A stretch of 64,000 bases of DNA from an uncultured Bryobacterales bacterium (lineage in GTDB: Bacteria > Acidobacteriota > Terriglobia > Bryobacterales > UBA6623): the NCBI GenBank assembly GCA_958295955.1, contig OY282420.1:4377626-4441625 (forward strand), given 5' to 3'. A program made the translations under genes and the position numbers. Under the pieces are notes generated by a model. That model did no database searches. It was not told the origin of the DNA and saw only the letters and a program-made list of their open reading frames with translations. Every line of letters begins with the position of its first letter. Within the stretch, counting starts at the first letter, position 1. Below, one piece after another: positions 16,079-26,061 of this stretch.

Positions 16079-17398
16079 ATGAACCGTCGCCGCTTTCTCT
16101 CCGCCACCGGCTCCACCGCCGCCGCGCTGACCGCCGCCGAGTATTCCCGCGTGCTGGGCGCAAACGAACGCCTGAACGTGGCCGTGATCGGAGTCAACGG
16201 CCGCGGCAAAGCCCACATCCGCGCAGCAACGGACAATCCCAAGACAGAGGTCGCCGCGGTTGTCGATATCGACCAGGCGGTCGCCGAGAAGGCGGCGGCG
16301 CTGGCGGCCCAGCAGCAAGGCCGCAAGCCCAAGGAGTACGGAGATCTCCGCGACATGCTGCAGGACAAGTCAATCGACATCGTTACCGTAGCGACGACGA
16401 ACCACTGGCATGCGCTGGCAACTATCTGGGCGGTGCAAGCGGGCAAGGACGTTTACTGCGAAAAACCCGCCAGCCATAACATTTGGGAAGGCCGCAAGAT
16501 GGTCGAGGCGGCGCGCAAATACAAGCGCATCGTTCAAATCGGGCAGCAATCGCGCTCGACCCCGCACAAAATCGAAGCGGTCCGCCGGCTTCGCGAGGGC
16601 GCGATCGGCGAGCTCTACATGGCCAAGGGCCTTTGCTACAAACGCCGCAAGTCGATCGGCGTCAGGAGCACGAGCGCCGTGCCCCCGGGAGTGGACTACG
16701 ACATCTGGCTGGGGCCGGCGCAGCCGCACGAGTTCCGCGAAAACCGGTTTCACTACAAGTGGCACTGGCACTGGGCGTTCGGCAACGGCGATATCGGCAA
16801 TCAAGGGATCCATCAAATGGATGTCATCCGCTGGGGAATGGGCAAGGACTATCTGCCCGCGGAGGTCTTTTCCGCGGGCGGCCACTACGTTTATGACGAT
16901 CAGCAGGAAACGCCCAATACGCAGCAGGCGCTCTTCCACTACGGCGACAGTCAATTGGCCTTCGAGGTGCGCGGCCTGCACACCGGCGGCGAATGCGGCC
17001 TGCTCGAAAAAACGGGCAGCCGCGCAAACACGATCGGGACGCTTTTTTTCGGCAGCAACGGCTACATGGTCGTAGGCGGCAATGGCTACTGGACGTATCT
17101 GGGCGAAAAACGTTCGCCGGGCCCGTATAAGGAAAAGACCGGCGGCGACGAAACCAAGCTGCACTTCGCCAATTTCCTGAAGGCAGTGCAGAGCCGACGC
17201 GTATCCGATCTCAACTGCGACGTGCTCGAAGGCCACCTCTCGGCCGCCCTTTGCCACATGGCGAACATCTCTTACCGCACCGGAGGACGCAGCTTGAAAT
17301 TCGACGCCGCCAATGAGCGGTTCGTGGGCGACGCCGGCGCGAACGACCTGCTGAAGCGGGACTACCGCGAACCCTGGGTCGTCCCTCAAGAGGTATAG
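16079..17398 (+). CDS. Gfo/Idh/MocA family oxidoreductase, Tat-exported
   Basis: 439 aa. The Tat signal is MNRRRFLSATGSTAAALTAA. The Rossmann fold starts LNVAVIGVNGRGKAHI, and the family EKP motif with its conserved lysine is in KDVYCEKPASHN. The C-terminal alpha/beta substrate domain includes GNGDIGNQGIHQMDVIRWGM. It is probably an exported NAD(P)-dependent sugar or inositol dehydrogenase of the kind abundant in this phylum; substrate unknown. An AAGGAGG ribosome site lies 6 nt before the ATG and TAAAAT about 27 nt before it, i.e. a normal leadered mRNA in contrast to its neighbours. Confidence 0.88.
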   Translation: MNRRRFLSATGSTAAALTAAEYSRVLGANERLNVAVIGVNGRGKAHIRAATDNPKTEVAAVVDIDQAVAEKAAALAAQQQGRKPKEYGDLRDMLQDKSIDIVTVATTNHWHALATIWAVQAGKDVYCEKPASHNIWEGRKMVEAARKYKRIVQIGQQSRSTPHKIEAVRRLREGAIGELYMAKGLCYKRRKSIGVRSTSAVPPGVDYDIWLGPAQPHEFRENRFHYKWHWHWAFGNGDIGNQGIHQMDVIRWGMGKDYLPAEVFSAGGHYVYDDQQETPNTQQALFHYGDSQLAFEVRGLHTGGECGLLEKTGSRANTIGTLFFGSNGYMVVGGNGYWTYLGEKRSPGPYKEKTGGDETKLHFANFLKAVQSRRVSDLNCDVLEGHLSAALCHMANISYRTGGRSLKFDAANERFVGDAGANDLLKRDYREPWVVPQEV

Positions 17399-17461
17399 GG
17401 CTTTGCCCTTCGGGCCGCAAGCAAGCCGGAACGGGCGGATGCGGCGCCGGCGGCAGAGTCT

Positions 17462-17632
17462 CTAATCTTCCGACTTGTTGTGCTCCCGCAGCAGGCTGCG
17501 GATATCCTCGAGCTCGCTGCGCAATTTCCTTTCGCGGCCTGAAAGCGACCAGACATACCCGATGTGCAGCGCCCAAGCGACGCTGAACGCCGCCCAAAGC
17601 CATTTCAGATTCTTGAGGACTTCGATTTCCAT
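17462..17632 (-). CDS. ccmD: CcmD-like heme exporter small membrane protein
   Basis: 56 aa. One membrane helix (WLWAAFSVAWALHIGYVW), then a basic, charged helical tail (GRERKLRSELEDIRSLLREH). Size, topology and position 11 bp after ccmC match CcmD, which helps release holo-CcmE from CcmABC during cytochrome c maturation. Sequence conservation in this family is low, so the call rests largely on context. No ccmA, ccmB or ccmE is nearby. Confidence 0.75.
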   Translation of the reverse strand: MEIEVLKNLKWLWAAFSVAWALHIGYVWSLSGRERKLRSELEDIRSLLREHNKSED

Positions 17633-17643
17633 CGTCTCTCCCG

Positions 17644-18324
17644 TCAGGTCAGGGCGTGGGCTTCCCGCCGCAGCGCGTCGGTCTCGCGGCGCAGCGCTTC
17701 GAGTCCCCGCCGCATCCGCACCAGACACCAGAAAAGCATCGCGAGCGCGAACATCGTAAAGTACAGCACGAACGCCATGCGCGGATCCAGCGACCCTTCG
17801 CCGCCCAACACCGGCGCCGGATGCTGCGTCCGCCACCAGCGGTTGGCCATGTAAACGATGGGCACATCGACCATCCCGAATATCGAAACGACCGCGCAAA
17901 CCACGGCGCGCTGGCCCGGCTCGGAAATCGATTCCCTCAGGATCAAATAGGCGATATAGATCAAAGCCAGGATCAGCATCGACGTCAGGCGGTGGTCCCA
18001 CGCCCAATAGACTCCCCAAATCGGCTTTGCCCACAGACAGCCGGTGACCAGATTGACTACGGCGAAGACGAGACCGACTTCGTTGGCGGCGACCGACAGA
18101 TCGTCCAGGCTGTTGCAGCGGTTATTGAGGAAGCGGATTGCAGCGATTCCGCCGATAAAGAACCCCAGGAACGACACCGCCGCGGAGGCGACGTGAAAGT
18201 AGAAAATCCGCTGCACGATGCCCATCGTGGCTTCGGTGGGAACCCATACGAAAATCAGGTAAACCGCCGTTAAGACGCTGATTCCGGTAACCGCGGCCAG
18301 TGCTTTGGGGACGCTTTCACGCAT
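17644..18324 (-). CDS. ccmC: Heme-handling membrane protein CcmC/CcsA
   Basis: 226 aa, about six membrane helices. The tryptophan-rich heme-handling motif is seen as WGVYWAWDHRLTSM, flanked by conserved histidines (FYFHVASA and HRLTS region). CcmC presents heme to CcmE in the system I cytochrome c pathway. The C-terminal 30 residues are charged (LRRETDALRREAHALT). It is the first gene of a ccmC-ccmD pair. TACAAT lies 17 nt upstream of the ATG. The permease/ATPase partners ccmAB are not beside it. Confidence 0.88.
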   Translation of the reverse strand: MRESVPKALAAVTGISVLTAVYLIFVWVPTEATMGIVQRIFYFHVASAAVSFLGFFIGGIAAIRFLNNRCNSLDDLSVAANEVGLVFAVVNLVTGCLWAKPIWGVYWAWDHRLTSMLILALIYIAYLILRESISEPGQRAVVCAVVSIFGMVDVPIVYMANRWWRTQHPAPVLGGEGSLDPRMAFVLYFTMFALAMLFWCLVRMRRGLEALRRETDALRREAHALT

Positions 18325-18367
18325 TGCCGGCTCGAAACCCTATTGTACTCCGCCGTCCGCCGGACCG

Positions 18368-19612
18368 TTAAGAGCCTTCGATTGCCTGCTTCGGCAGATG
18401 CATCACGAACATTTGCCGGGTTCCGTCGGCGGCAAACGCCGGCGCATAAATTTTGGTCCCGTCGGGCGACCAGCAGGGGCCGGGGTCTTGGCGCAGATCG
18501 CCGTGCGCCCGGCCGCCTCTGGAGAACGGCGGCGATGTCAGATGGAAGCCGTCCGCGAGGCGGTAGATCACGTAGCGGTTGCGCTCTTCGTCCCCCCAGC
18601 CATTGACCAGCCACTCGCCGTTCGGGGAAAGGGCGATGTCTCCCTCGGGATTGGGAATGATTTCGGGCGAGCCGATCGTATCGACGACTTCCTGCCGCGC
18701 CGTGTCGTAGATGACTTGGCGGCTGCGGTCGATGGAGCCGATAAGCAGGCGCCCTGCGCCCCATTCGGGGTGGCCGCCGACATGGAGCGGGTGATAGGTC
18801 AAGTTGCCGCCGTCGGGATCGACCGTAAAGGGGGCGTTGATCCGTTCCCGGCGGTTGCCGAAGTTGCCGCGGGCGAAGAAGTAGATGCGGTCGTCGTCGC
18901 GGTTCCAAAGAGTGTGATTGATGAACAGCGCCGTGTCGTCAACGCCGGGATGGGTTGCGCGCAAAGCGCCGGCGAGCTGCGCGAACGACACGATGAGTTC
19001 CTTCTCGCCCGAAGCGGCATGCACGCGGAAAACGCCGTCGTTCTCGGGATGCAGGACATCGACGGTCCAATCCCAGGCGTCTTTGTAGCCGGTCACCGGC
19101 CTGAGACGCGCCATGCGGGCATAGTTGATGCCCAGAAACCAGCCGCCGTTTTGCGCGACGCCGCTGTTGCCGAAAGGCGTATCTTCATAGCGGAACTCCC
19201 TGACGCGCTTGCCTTGAGCGACATCGTAGAGAACCGTGAACACCTTGCCGCTCTCGGGGTCGCGGTCGTTGAAGAAAAGTTGCGTGTCGGGGCGCTCGGG
19301 GTTCCAGTACAGCATCGCGCCCTGCTGCGGGTTCCAGCCCTGAGTCTTGTCGACCGCTTCCAGGGAATAGCCGTTCGCAGTGTCGATCAGGACAATGTCG
19401 GCGGCTTCTCCGGGCCCCGGCATGTGGTCGTCGAAGCTGCTGCGCAGCGCCGCCATGTAGCGGCCGCTGCCGTTCCACGGAGTGTTGCCGACGTGGCCGA
19501 TGTAGCCGTAGAAGTGGTGGGAATCAGGCCCGAAAGTAATCTGCTCGATGCGCAACTCGGGCTCCGCGCCGGAGCAGGAAACCAGGAGCAGCGCTACTGC
19601 GAGTTGCCGCAT
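18368..19612 (-). CDS. Beta-propeller lipoprotein of unknown function (PD40/TolB-like)
   Basis: 414 aa from the ATG at 19612. The frame also runs upstream through the tRNA-Leu gene, which is coincidental. The N-terminus MRQLAVALLLVSCSGAE is a short lipoprotein signal with lipobox LVSC. The body has repeated strands ending in motifs like GDIALSPNGEWLVNGW and GPCWSPDGTKIYAP, typical of a 6-8 bladed PD40/TolB propeller. It somewhat resembles oligogalacturonate-lyase-type propellers (HTLWNRDDDRIYF), but this is not firm enough to name. It is 43 bp upstream of ccmC on the same strand. Confidence 0.65.
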   Translation of the reverse strand: MRQLAVALLLVSCSGAEPELRIEQITFGPDSHHFYGYIGHVGNTPWNGSGRYMAALRSSFDDHMPGPGEAADIVLIDTANGYSLEAVDKTQGWNPQQGAMLYWNPERPDTQLFFNDRDPESGKVFTVLYDVAQGKRVREFRYEDTPFGNSGVAQNGGWFLGINYARMARLRPVTGYKDAWDWTVDVLHPENDGVFRVHAASGEKELIVSFAQLAGALRATHPGVDDTALFINHTLWNRDDDRIYFFARGNFGNRRERINAPFTVDPDGGNLTYHPLHVGGHPEWGAGRLLIGSIDRSRQVIYDTARQEVVDTIGSPEIIPNPEGDIALSPNGEWLVNGWGDEERNRYVIYRLADGFHLTSPPFSRGGRAHGDLRQDPGPCWSPDGTKIYAPAFAADGTRQMFVMHLPKQAIEGS

Positions 19613-19648
19613 CTTTTCGCTTGAGAATAGCAGGGCCGAGTCTTGCAG

Positions 19649-19735
19649 TGGTGCCCGGGGTGGGACTCGAACCCACACGTCCTTGCGGACAACGGATTTT
19701 AAGTCCGTTGCGTCTGCCGATTTCGCCACCCGGGC
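19649..19735 (-). tRNA. tRNA-Leu (anticodon UAA)
   Basis: 87 nt on the minus strand. The acceptor stem GCCCGGG/CCCGGGC is perfect and CCA is encoded (19651-19649). The anticodon stem ACGGA/TCCGT encloses the loop CTTAAAA, giving anticodon TAA. The long variable arm (TGTCCGCAAGGACG) is typical of a class II tRNA. The T-loop is GTTCGAGTC. It reads leucine UUA codons. Confidence 0.97.
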
Positions 19736-19768
19736 GCGTTCGGGCTCGGCGGCTTGCGTCTGCTCGAA

Positions 19769-19777
19769 ATTCTAACA
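19769..19777 (-). promoter_or_regulatory. Extended -10 of tRNA-Leu
   Basis: TGTTAGAAT on the minus strand (19777-19769) is an extended -10 (TGN + TAGAAT), about 33 nt upstream of the mature tRNA 5' end. Confidence 0.5.
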
Positions 19778-19789
19778 AGCGGGCCGCGC

Positions 19790-20404
19790 TTAATGCTCGG
19801 GCGCAGCGCCCCAGATCTGTTCGAGGCGGGCGTCGCGCCCGCAATTCCAGCGATAGACTTTGTAGCGAAGCGGGTTCTTCTTGTAATAGTCCTGATGGTA
19901 ATCCTCGGCGGGATAGAACTCCGCCGCGGGCACGATCTCGGTGGCGATCAGGCTGCCCTGCTTGCCGCCGGCCTCAAGTTGCGCTACAAGCTTTGACTTG
20001 GACTCCTCGGCAAGCCGGCGCTGCTCGTCGTTCAGCGCAAAAATTGCGGAAGTGTATTGCGGCCCCTTGTCGCAGAATTGGCCGCGCCGGTCGTAAGGGT
20101 CGATGTTGCGCCAGAATACCTCCAGCAGTTGGGCATAGCCGATCCGCGCCGGGTCGTACTCGATTGCGACGACTTCGCGGTGGCCGGTTCGGCCGGTGGA
20201 CGTTTTGGTGTACGTGGCGTCTTCTTTCGCGCCGCCCGCGTAGCCCGACGTGGTGGCCAGCACGCCGTCGAGCTTGTCGAACGGCGGCTCCATGCACCAG
20301 AAGCACCCGCCGGCGAACAGCGCCGTTTGCTGCTCGGCCGCGGCGCCGGCGGCGCTTACCGCGAGCAGCACAAAGAAAGCTCCGAGAACCCGGCATCCAC
20401 GCAT
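19790..20404 (-). CDS. msrA: Peptide-methionine (S)-S-oxide reductase, exported
   Basis: 204 aa. A signal peptide (LGAFFVLLAVSAAGAAA) precedes the MsrA domain. The catalytic Cys is in FAGGCFWCMEPPFD. SGYAGG, TGHREVV and EDYHQDY are the remaining substrate-binding motifs. It reduces methionine-S-sulfoxide, here probably in the periplasm. It follows msrB by 29 bp on the same strand and forms a two-gene repair unit covering both sulfoxide epimers. The start ATG at 20404 has a GGAGA stretch upstream; the frame continues further but only as shadow of msrB. Confidence 0.93.
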   Translation of the reverse strand: MRGCRVLGAFFVLLAVSAAGAAAEQQTALFAGGCFWCMEPPFDKLDGVLATTSGYAGGAKEDATYTKTSTGRTGHREVVAIEYDPARIGYAQLLEVFWRNIDPYDRRGQFCDKGPQYTSAIFALNDEQRRLAEESKSKLVAQLEAGGKQGSLIATEIVPAAEFYPAEDYHQDYYKKNPLRYKVYRWNCGRDARLEQIWGAAPEH

Positions 20405-20433
20405 CGCTCGATCTCCATTTCCGCTTCCGGGCG

Positions 20434-20934
20434 TTAATCCCGGTCGCCGGCCGGCACGAACTTCATGGCCGCTCCGTTCATGCAATAGCGCAGCCCGGTC
20501 GGCTGCGGGCCGTCTTCGAAAACATGACCGAGATGCCCGCCGCAGCGCCGGCAGTGAACCTCGGTGCGGGTCATGAAAAATGAGCGGTCGACCGATGTGC
20601 CGACGGCGTCGTCGAGCGGTTGCCGGAAGCTCGGCCAGCCGGTGCCGCTCTCGTACTTCGTTTCCGCGGAAAAGAGCGGCAGGCCGCAGCCGGCGCAGAC
20701 AAACGTACCGGGGCGCTTTTCGCCGTTGAGCGGACTCGTCCCCGCGCGTTCGGTGCCGTGCTTGCGCAGTATGGAGTACTGTTCCGGCGTGAGCATCCGG
20801 CGCCATTCTTCATCTGTTTTCGTCACTTCGAATTTCCCCGTCCGTTCCGCCCTCGCGAGAGCAAAAGAAACCGCTCCGGCGGCTGCCGCGCGCAGGCCGC
20901 AGGCCGCGGTGAATCGCCGTCTGCTCATCTCCAT
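20434..20934 (-). CDS. msrB: Peptide-methionine (R)-S-oxide reductase, Tat-exported
   Basis: 166 aa. The ATG at 20934 is chosen because GGGGAGG lies 7 nt upstream; GTG two codons earlier is possible. The Tat signal is [19 protein letters not shown]. The MsrB domain has zinc-type CxxC pairs (CAGC and CRRC), GWPSF and the catalytic Cys in RYCMNGAAM. It reduces methionine-R-sulfoxide. It is first gene of the msrB-msrA pair and divergent from tRNA-Ala. Confidence 0.92.
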   Translation of the reverse strand: MEMSRRRFTAACGLRAAAAGAVSFALARAERTGKFEVTKTDEEWRRMLTPEQYSILRKHGTERAGTSPLNGEKRPGTFVCAGCGLPLFSAETKYESGTGWPSFRQPLDDAVGTSVDRSFFMTRTEVHCRRCGGHLGHVFEDGPQPTGLRYCMNGAAMKFVPAGDRD

Positions 20935-21060
20935 GCTCACACCTCCCCTCGGTCCGTTTCCATTGACCATGATACGCTTCCCGCCGTCGGTCGGTTACAA
21001 TGGCGGCTCGCGTAAGGAAGGGCAGGGAACGGCCGCAGCTTCCCGCTGCTTGCCGCCTCG

Positions 21061-21069
21061 TGCTAGAAT
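21061..21069 (+). promoter_or_regulatory. Extended -10 of tRNA-Ala
   Basis: TGCTAGAAT (TGN + TAGAAT) lies 19 nt upstream of the tRNA-Ala 5' end, the same extended -10 form seen before tRNA-Leu. Confidence 0.5.
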
Positions 21070-21088
21070 GAAGGCGTCTCGTCCCCGT

Positions 21089-21164
21089 GGGCCTGTGGCG
21101 CAGTTGGGAGCGCGCCTCCATGGCATGGAGGAGGTCGAGGGTTCGAATCCCTCCAGGTCCACCA
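21089..21164 (+). tRNA. tRNA-Ala (anticodon GGC)
   Basis: 76 nt including an encoded CCA. The acceptor stem GGGCCTG/CAGGTCC has one G-U pair. The anticodon stem CCTCC/GGAGG encloses ATGGCAT, anticodon GGC. The T-arm loop is GTTCGAATC. It reads alanine GCC codons. Confidence 0.97.
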
Positions 21165-21196
21165 ATCCGTCCCGCGCGGGCCGATTGAAACCGCGG

Positions 21197-22588
<1,392 letters not shown>

Positions 22589-22625
22589 GATTTTCAGGTT
22601 ATCAGCATCCGGCCCGGCGGACGCT

Positions 22626-23837
22626 TTAACGCTTGAGCGCGACCGTCTCGCCGCCGCTGAGAATCGACTCCCGCGCCGCTTCGCAGACCGCTTCGTTGAA
22701 GCGGCTGTTTGCGGGGGTGGCCATGATGCCGCGGCCGTCGATTGCGGCGAGCAGCCGCCGCCTCTCGGCCGGGCTTGCGGCTTCGCGCTCGACCCGCAGC
22801 GCCTCGCCGACGATATGCTCGACCGAGCGGACGCCGTAGCCCGTCGGCGTCAGCCCCGGCCCGCCGAGATCCTGGTAGAGGAAGTAGTCCGGACTCGGCT
22901 CGCTGTAGCGCGTCCCGCCGGGGCCTGCCGGGGTTTCGGTATGGCTGTAGGCCACGCCCCGGTACTGATCGGAATGATCGAGCAACGCTCCGTTGCCGTT
23001 GCCCGCAAAATAGAGCGTCATGCCCTGGGTGTTCGGCCCCGGAGCGGCATCGGGAAAGCTGAGCGAGTTCTGCACGTTCAGACAGGCGCCGTTTTCCCAA
23101 ATCACGCGGGCGTCGCTCCAGAGATAGCCCTTCTCCCCGTTCGGCAACTCGTCCTCTATGCCGTACACTGACACCGCGGCGGGAAGAAGCCCGGTAATGA
23201 AATGCACCAGATCGACGTAATGGCAGCCGATGTAAACAAACGAATCCGTCCGCTCGGTCGTGAACCAGTTCTGAAAGTTCGAGTGGCGGTAATGCCATTT
23301 CTCCATCAACCGCGCGGAGCCCAGCTTGAATTCGCCGAACAAGCCGCGGCGGTAGCGGTCGCGCGCCATCAGGCTTCGCGGATCGAAGCGCTTGTGATAC
23401 TCGACGCCCACGAGCAGTCCGCGCTTGCGGGATTCCTCCTCGATGGCGATGGACTGCGCGACCTCGAGCGTCAGCGGCTTGACGCAGCAGACGTGCTGCT
23501 CGTTGCGCAGCGCCTCCATCACAACCGGATAGTGCAGGTGATCGGGAACCGCCGCGACGACTACGCTGCGCGGCGGCATCGACGCCAGAGCGGCCTTGTA
23601 CAACTCCGGGTACGATGCCTCGGGGTCGGCCGACTCGTCCGGCAGCGCGGCGAACGACTGCCCCGGGAACGCGCGCCGCAAAGCCGGCGCCGCGGCCAAC
23701 GCCGCGACCGACCGGCGGCTGCGCGCGCAAACCGTAATCTCTCCGATCCGCCCCTCGCGCTGCATCTGCAACAGCGCGGGCAGTATCTGGTCGTGGGCGA
23801 TCATGCCCGCGCCAATCAGCAGGACCGGGGCGCTCAC
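22626..23837 (-). CDS. Gfo/Idh/MocA family oxidoreductase, cytoplasmic
   Basis: 403 aa from a GTG start (SAPVLLIGAGMIAHDQ), which is 1 bp after the stop of the upstream gene, implying translational coupling. The Rossmann motif is GAGMIAHDQ. In place of EKP it has HVCCVKPLT: the lysine is kept but the Glu is Val. The C-terminal domain includes FVYIGCHYVDLVHFITG. No signal peptide. Probably an NAD(P)-dependent sugar dehydrogenase; substrate unknown. It lies between a TIM-barrel-like protein and fumC in one minus-strand run. Confidence 0.82.
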   Translation of the reverse strand: MSAPVLLIGAGMIAHDQILPALLQMQREGRIGEITVCARSRRSVAALAAAPALRRAFPGQSFAALPDESADPEASYPELYKAALASMPPRSVVVAAVPDHLHYPVVMEALRNEQHVCCVKPLTLEVAQSIAIEEESRKRGLLVGVEYHKRFDPRSLMARDRYRRGLFGEFKLGSARLMEKWHYRHSNFQNWFTTERTDSFVYIGCHYVDLVHFITGLLPAAVSVYGIEDELPNGEKGYLWSDARVIWENGACLNVQNSLSFPDAAPGPNTQGMTLYFAGNGNGALLDHSDQYRGVAYSHTETPAGPGGTRYSEPSPDYFLYQDLGGPGLTPTGYGVRSVEHIVGEALRVEREAASPAERRRLLAAIDGRGIMATPANSRFNEAVCEAARESILSGGETVALKR

Positions 23838-23838
23838 G

Positions 23839-25029
23839 CTACTTTCCCTTTTTGGCCGAAGTCGAAGGAGGGTTGCGCAAAACGAGTTTGGCGATCCGCT
23901 CCAGCATCGCGCGGAAGTAAGCGGGTCTCCTGCCCGCCTCATCCCGGCTCTCGTCCAGGTCGGCGGACGCGGCGGGCGCATACTCGAAAGGAAAACGATC
24001 GGCCAGCCCCGCCGGGCGGAAGCTCCAGCCCGCGGCGTTCGTCAGGAACGCGTCGGCGGCCGCGTTCTCGCGCGACAGCGCCGCCGCATCGGCCTCGCTG
24101 CCGTTCTCGTCGCTAATCATCAACACGGCGCGGTCGTATTCCTTGAGTTGCCGCGAGCGCGCCAGCTTGTCCGCCGGACTCCGCCCGTTGCCCTGCAGCA
24201 GCACCACGTCGCAAACGCGCGCGAGCGATATCGGATACGACATCGTCGAGCTCGTCGAAGCGCCGATCGGAAGGCTGAATTCCGCATCCTGAAACTCTTC
24301 CCGCACGGCGCGGATCAAGTTGTCGATGTTGCGCGGAATGAAACGGCGGTGATCCCAGCTATCGCCTTGCATATCCCAGGCATCGGCCAAATCGAGGATC
24401 ACGTTTCTGGCGTCCCGCGCGATCAGGCGCCGGGCCACGTTGCGCGCAGCCGCAACGACCGCTGCCGGCGAGCTCAGAGCTTCGTCCTGATACTGCTGGA
24501 ACAGGATGAGGCACAGAACTATCCCGCGCTTGTTCGTTTCCTCAATCAGGCGGTCGAGCCGCGAAACCCACGCCGGCTTGAGTGAGCCGTCGGCGCGGTA
24601 CGCGCTGATCAGGGCGCCGGCGCCGCGGCCCAAATCCGCGCTGCGCCCGCGCGCGATGCCGTTGACTTGCGGCGCATATCCCGGGTCCGCGCCTTGCAGG
24701 CTGACGATAATGCCGCCGATGCCGTGCTGCTTATAGATATCCAGTTGCGCGATGAGCCGGCTCGTGTTCGCCTCGGGGTCGAACTTGTTCTCGGTCAGCC
24801 ATTCGTCGTCGAACAGCCCCTGCGAGACGCGCAGCATGGCCAGGCTGCCGCGCAACCTCCTGCGGTAGGAAGCGCTTCCGTTGGTCTGCGACCAGGGCGC
24901 GCCTCTGGAGCTTCGAACATAAAAACGGTCTTGCTTGTAGCGCGGACCCAGCATCGAGCCGGTCGCGATCTCCAGCGCAGCCGCCGGCCAAGCTGCGAGA
25001 GACGCGAGGAAAAGAGCGGCTATACGCAT
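23839..25029 (-). CDS. Secreted TIM-barrel-like (glycosidase-like) protein
   Basis: 396 aa with a signal peptide (LFLASLAAWPAAALE). The body shows barrel-like strands: IGGIIVSLQGADPGY, GIVLCLILFQQYQ, NVILDLADAWDM and VCDVVLLQGNG. An RHR/GLFDDEW segment lies near the N-terminus. The overall pattern resembles glycoside-hydrolase clan A-like proteins, but I cannot assign a family or certain catalytic Glu residues. It heads a unit with the downstream oxidoreductase (1-bp gap) and fumC. Confidence 0.5.
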   Translation of the reverse strand: MRIAALFLASLAAWPAAALEIATGSMLGPRYKQDRFYVRSSRGAPWSQTNGSASYRRRLRGSLAMLRVSQGLFDDEWLTENKFDPEANTSRLIAQLDIYKQHGIGGIIVSLQGADPGYAPQVNGIARGRSADLGRGAGALISAYRADGSLKPAWVSRLDRLIEETNKRGIVLCLILFQQYQDEALSSPAAVVAAARNVARRLIARDARNVILDLADAWDMQGDSWDHRRFIPRNIDNLIRAVREEFQDAEFSLPIGASTSSTMSYPISLARVCDVVLLQGNGRSPADKLARSRQLKEYDRAVLMISDENGSEADAAALSRENAAADAFLTNAAGWSFRPAGLADRFPFEYAPAASADLDESRDEAGRRPAYFRAMLERIAKLVLRNPPSTSAKKGK

Positions 25030-25125
25030 ACGGACGGACGAAGAAGGGCCGATAAAAGCAGCGATGGACAGTTGGCGGAAACGGTTGATCTTACCATGAA
25101 GGCCGCCGCGCGGACGGTATGCCGG

Positions 25126-26046
25126 TCAGAGCGGCGCAGCCGCCTTGCGGGCGAAAAGTCCGCTGCCGCGAGGGCCGTTCCACCAACTGCGGAACCACAC
25201 CTTGAAGGCGACGGCCTGCTCGCGCCGGATGAGCGACAAGGGAACGGCGAACGACGCCTTGCCCAGCCCGCGGCATTCCGCGATCAACTTGAAGCCCCAG
25301 GGGATCGGCAGTTTCCGAATCTGCTCCATCGCGTCTTCGACGGAAGAGGCAAACTCGTGAAAACGCACGGAGTCGCCGGCGGCGTGCGCCTCCAGCGCGC
25401 CGGCAATCAACTCCGGCAGGACGGCGGCGATGCCGGAAATAATGCCGTCGCAGCAACCGGCTTGCAGCGCGGCGGCAAGCATGTCGCCCCGGCCGACGAA
25501 CCGGGCGGCGCCGCAACCGGTGAGACTGACGCGGTTGAGCGCCTCCAGCGACCCGCTGCTGTCGCGCACTCCGATCAGGTTGGGAATCTCGCAGCACAAC
25601 CCCGCGGCCGTAGCGGGCTCGACCGGCGTCGCATGACGGGGCACGTTTGACAGAATCAGCGGCCCCTCGATCTTGCGGGCCACTTCGTCGTAGAAGGCGC
25701 GGATGTCCGATTGCCCGTAGAGGTAGTAGGATGGCGGCGGCAACAGAACGGCGTCCGCGCCCATCTCGAACGCTTCCGCGCCCAAGCGGGTCGCCTGCGC
25801 CGCGGACGGAGCTCCGATGCCGCAAACGAGCCGGGCGCCTTCCGCCGCCTTGCGGGCGCGCATGAACATCTCCAGCCGTTCGTCGGAGCTCATGCCCACG
25901 TATTCACCCTCGGCGGCGCCTACGCAGAGACCTTGCGCTCCTTTTTCCAGGGCAAAAATCGCGCTGCGGTAAAATGCTCGAAAGTCGATGCAGCCCTGCT
26001 CGTCTCTCGGCGTAACCAGCGAGGCGATGGGCTGCGCATCCTGCAT
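25126..26046 (-). CDS. DapA/NanA-family protein with substituted catalytic residues
   Basis: 306 aa, typical length for the dihydrodipicolinate synthase/N-acetylneuraminate lyase barrel. Family landmarks are ASLVTPRDEQGCIDF, VGAAEGEYVGMSSDER (normally GTTGE) and GADAVLLPPPSYY. The usual YNVP tyrosine is Ser (LILSNVPRHATP), and the Schiff-base lysine position is Arg (IGVRDSSGSLEAL). With both catalytic groups gone it should not form a lysine Schiff base, so a classical aldolase/synthase role is doubtful. The ATG at 26046 has an AGGA ribosome site. It is divergent from the M28 peptidase. Confidence 0.75.
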   Translation of the reverse strand: MQDAQPIASLVTPRDEQGCIDFRAFYRSAIFALEKGAQGLCVGAAEGEYVGMSSDERLEMFMRARKAAEGARLVCGIGAPSAAQATRLGAEAFEMGADAVLLPPPSYYLYGQSDIRAFYDEVARKIEGPLILSNVPRHATPVEPATAAGLCCEIPNLIGVRDSSGSLEALNRVSLTGCGAARFVGRGDMLAAALQAGCCDGIISGIAAVLPELIAGALEAHAAGDSVRFHEFASSVEDAMEQIRKLPIPWGFKLIAECRGLGKASFAVPLSLIRREQAVAFKVWFRSWWNGPRGSGLFARKAAAPL

Positions 26047-26061
26047 GGGGTTCCTAAAGAG

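Noticed and set aside
19613..19729. N-terminal extension of the propeller lipoprotein through tRNA-Leu
   Set aside because: The extension is the tRNA sequence itself; the lipoprotein signal peptide starts at 19612.
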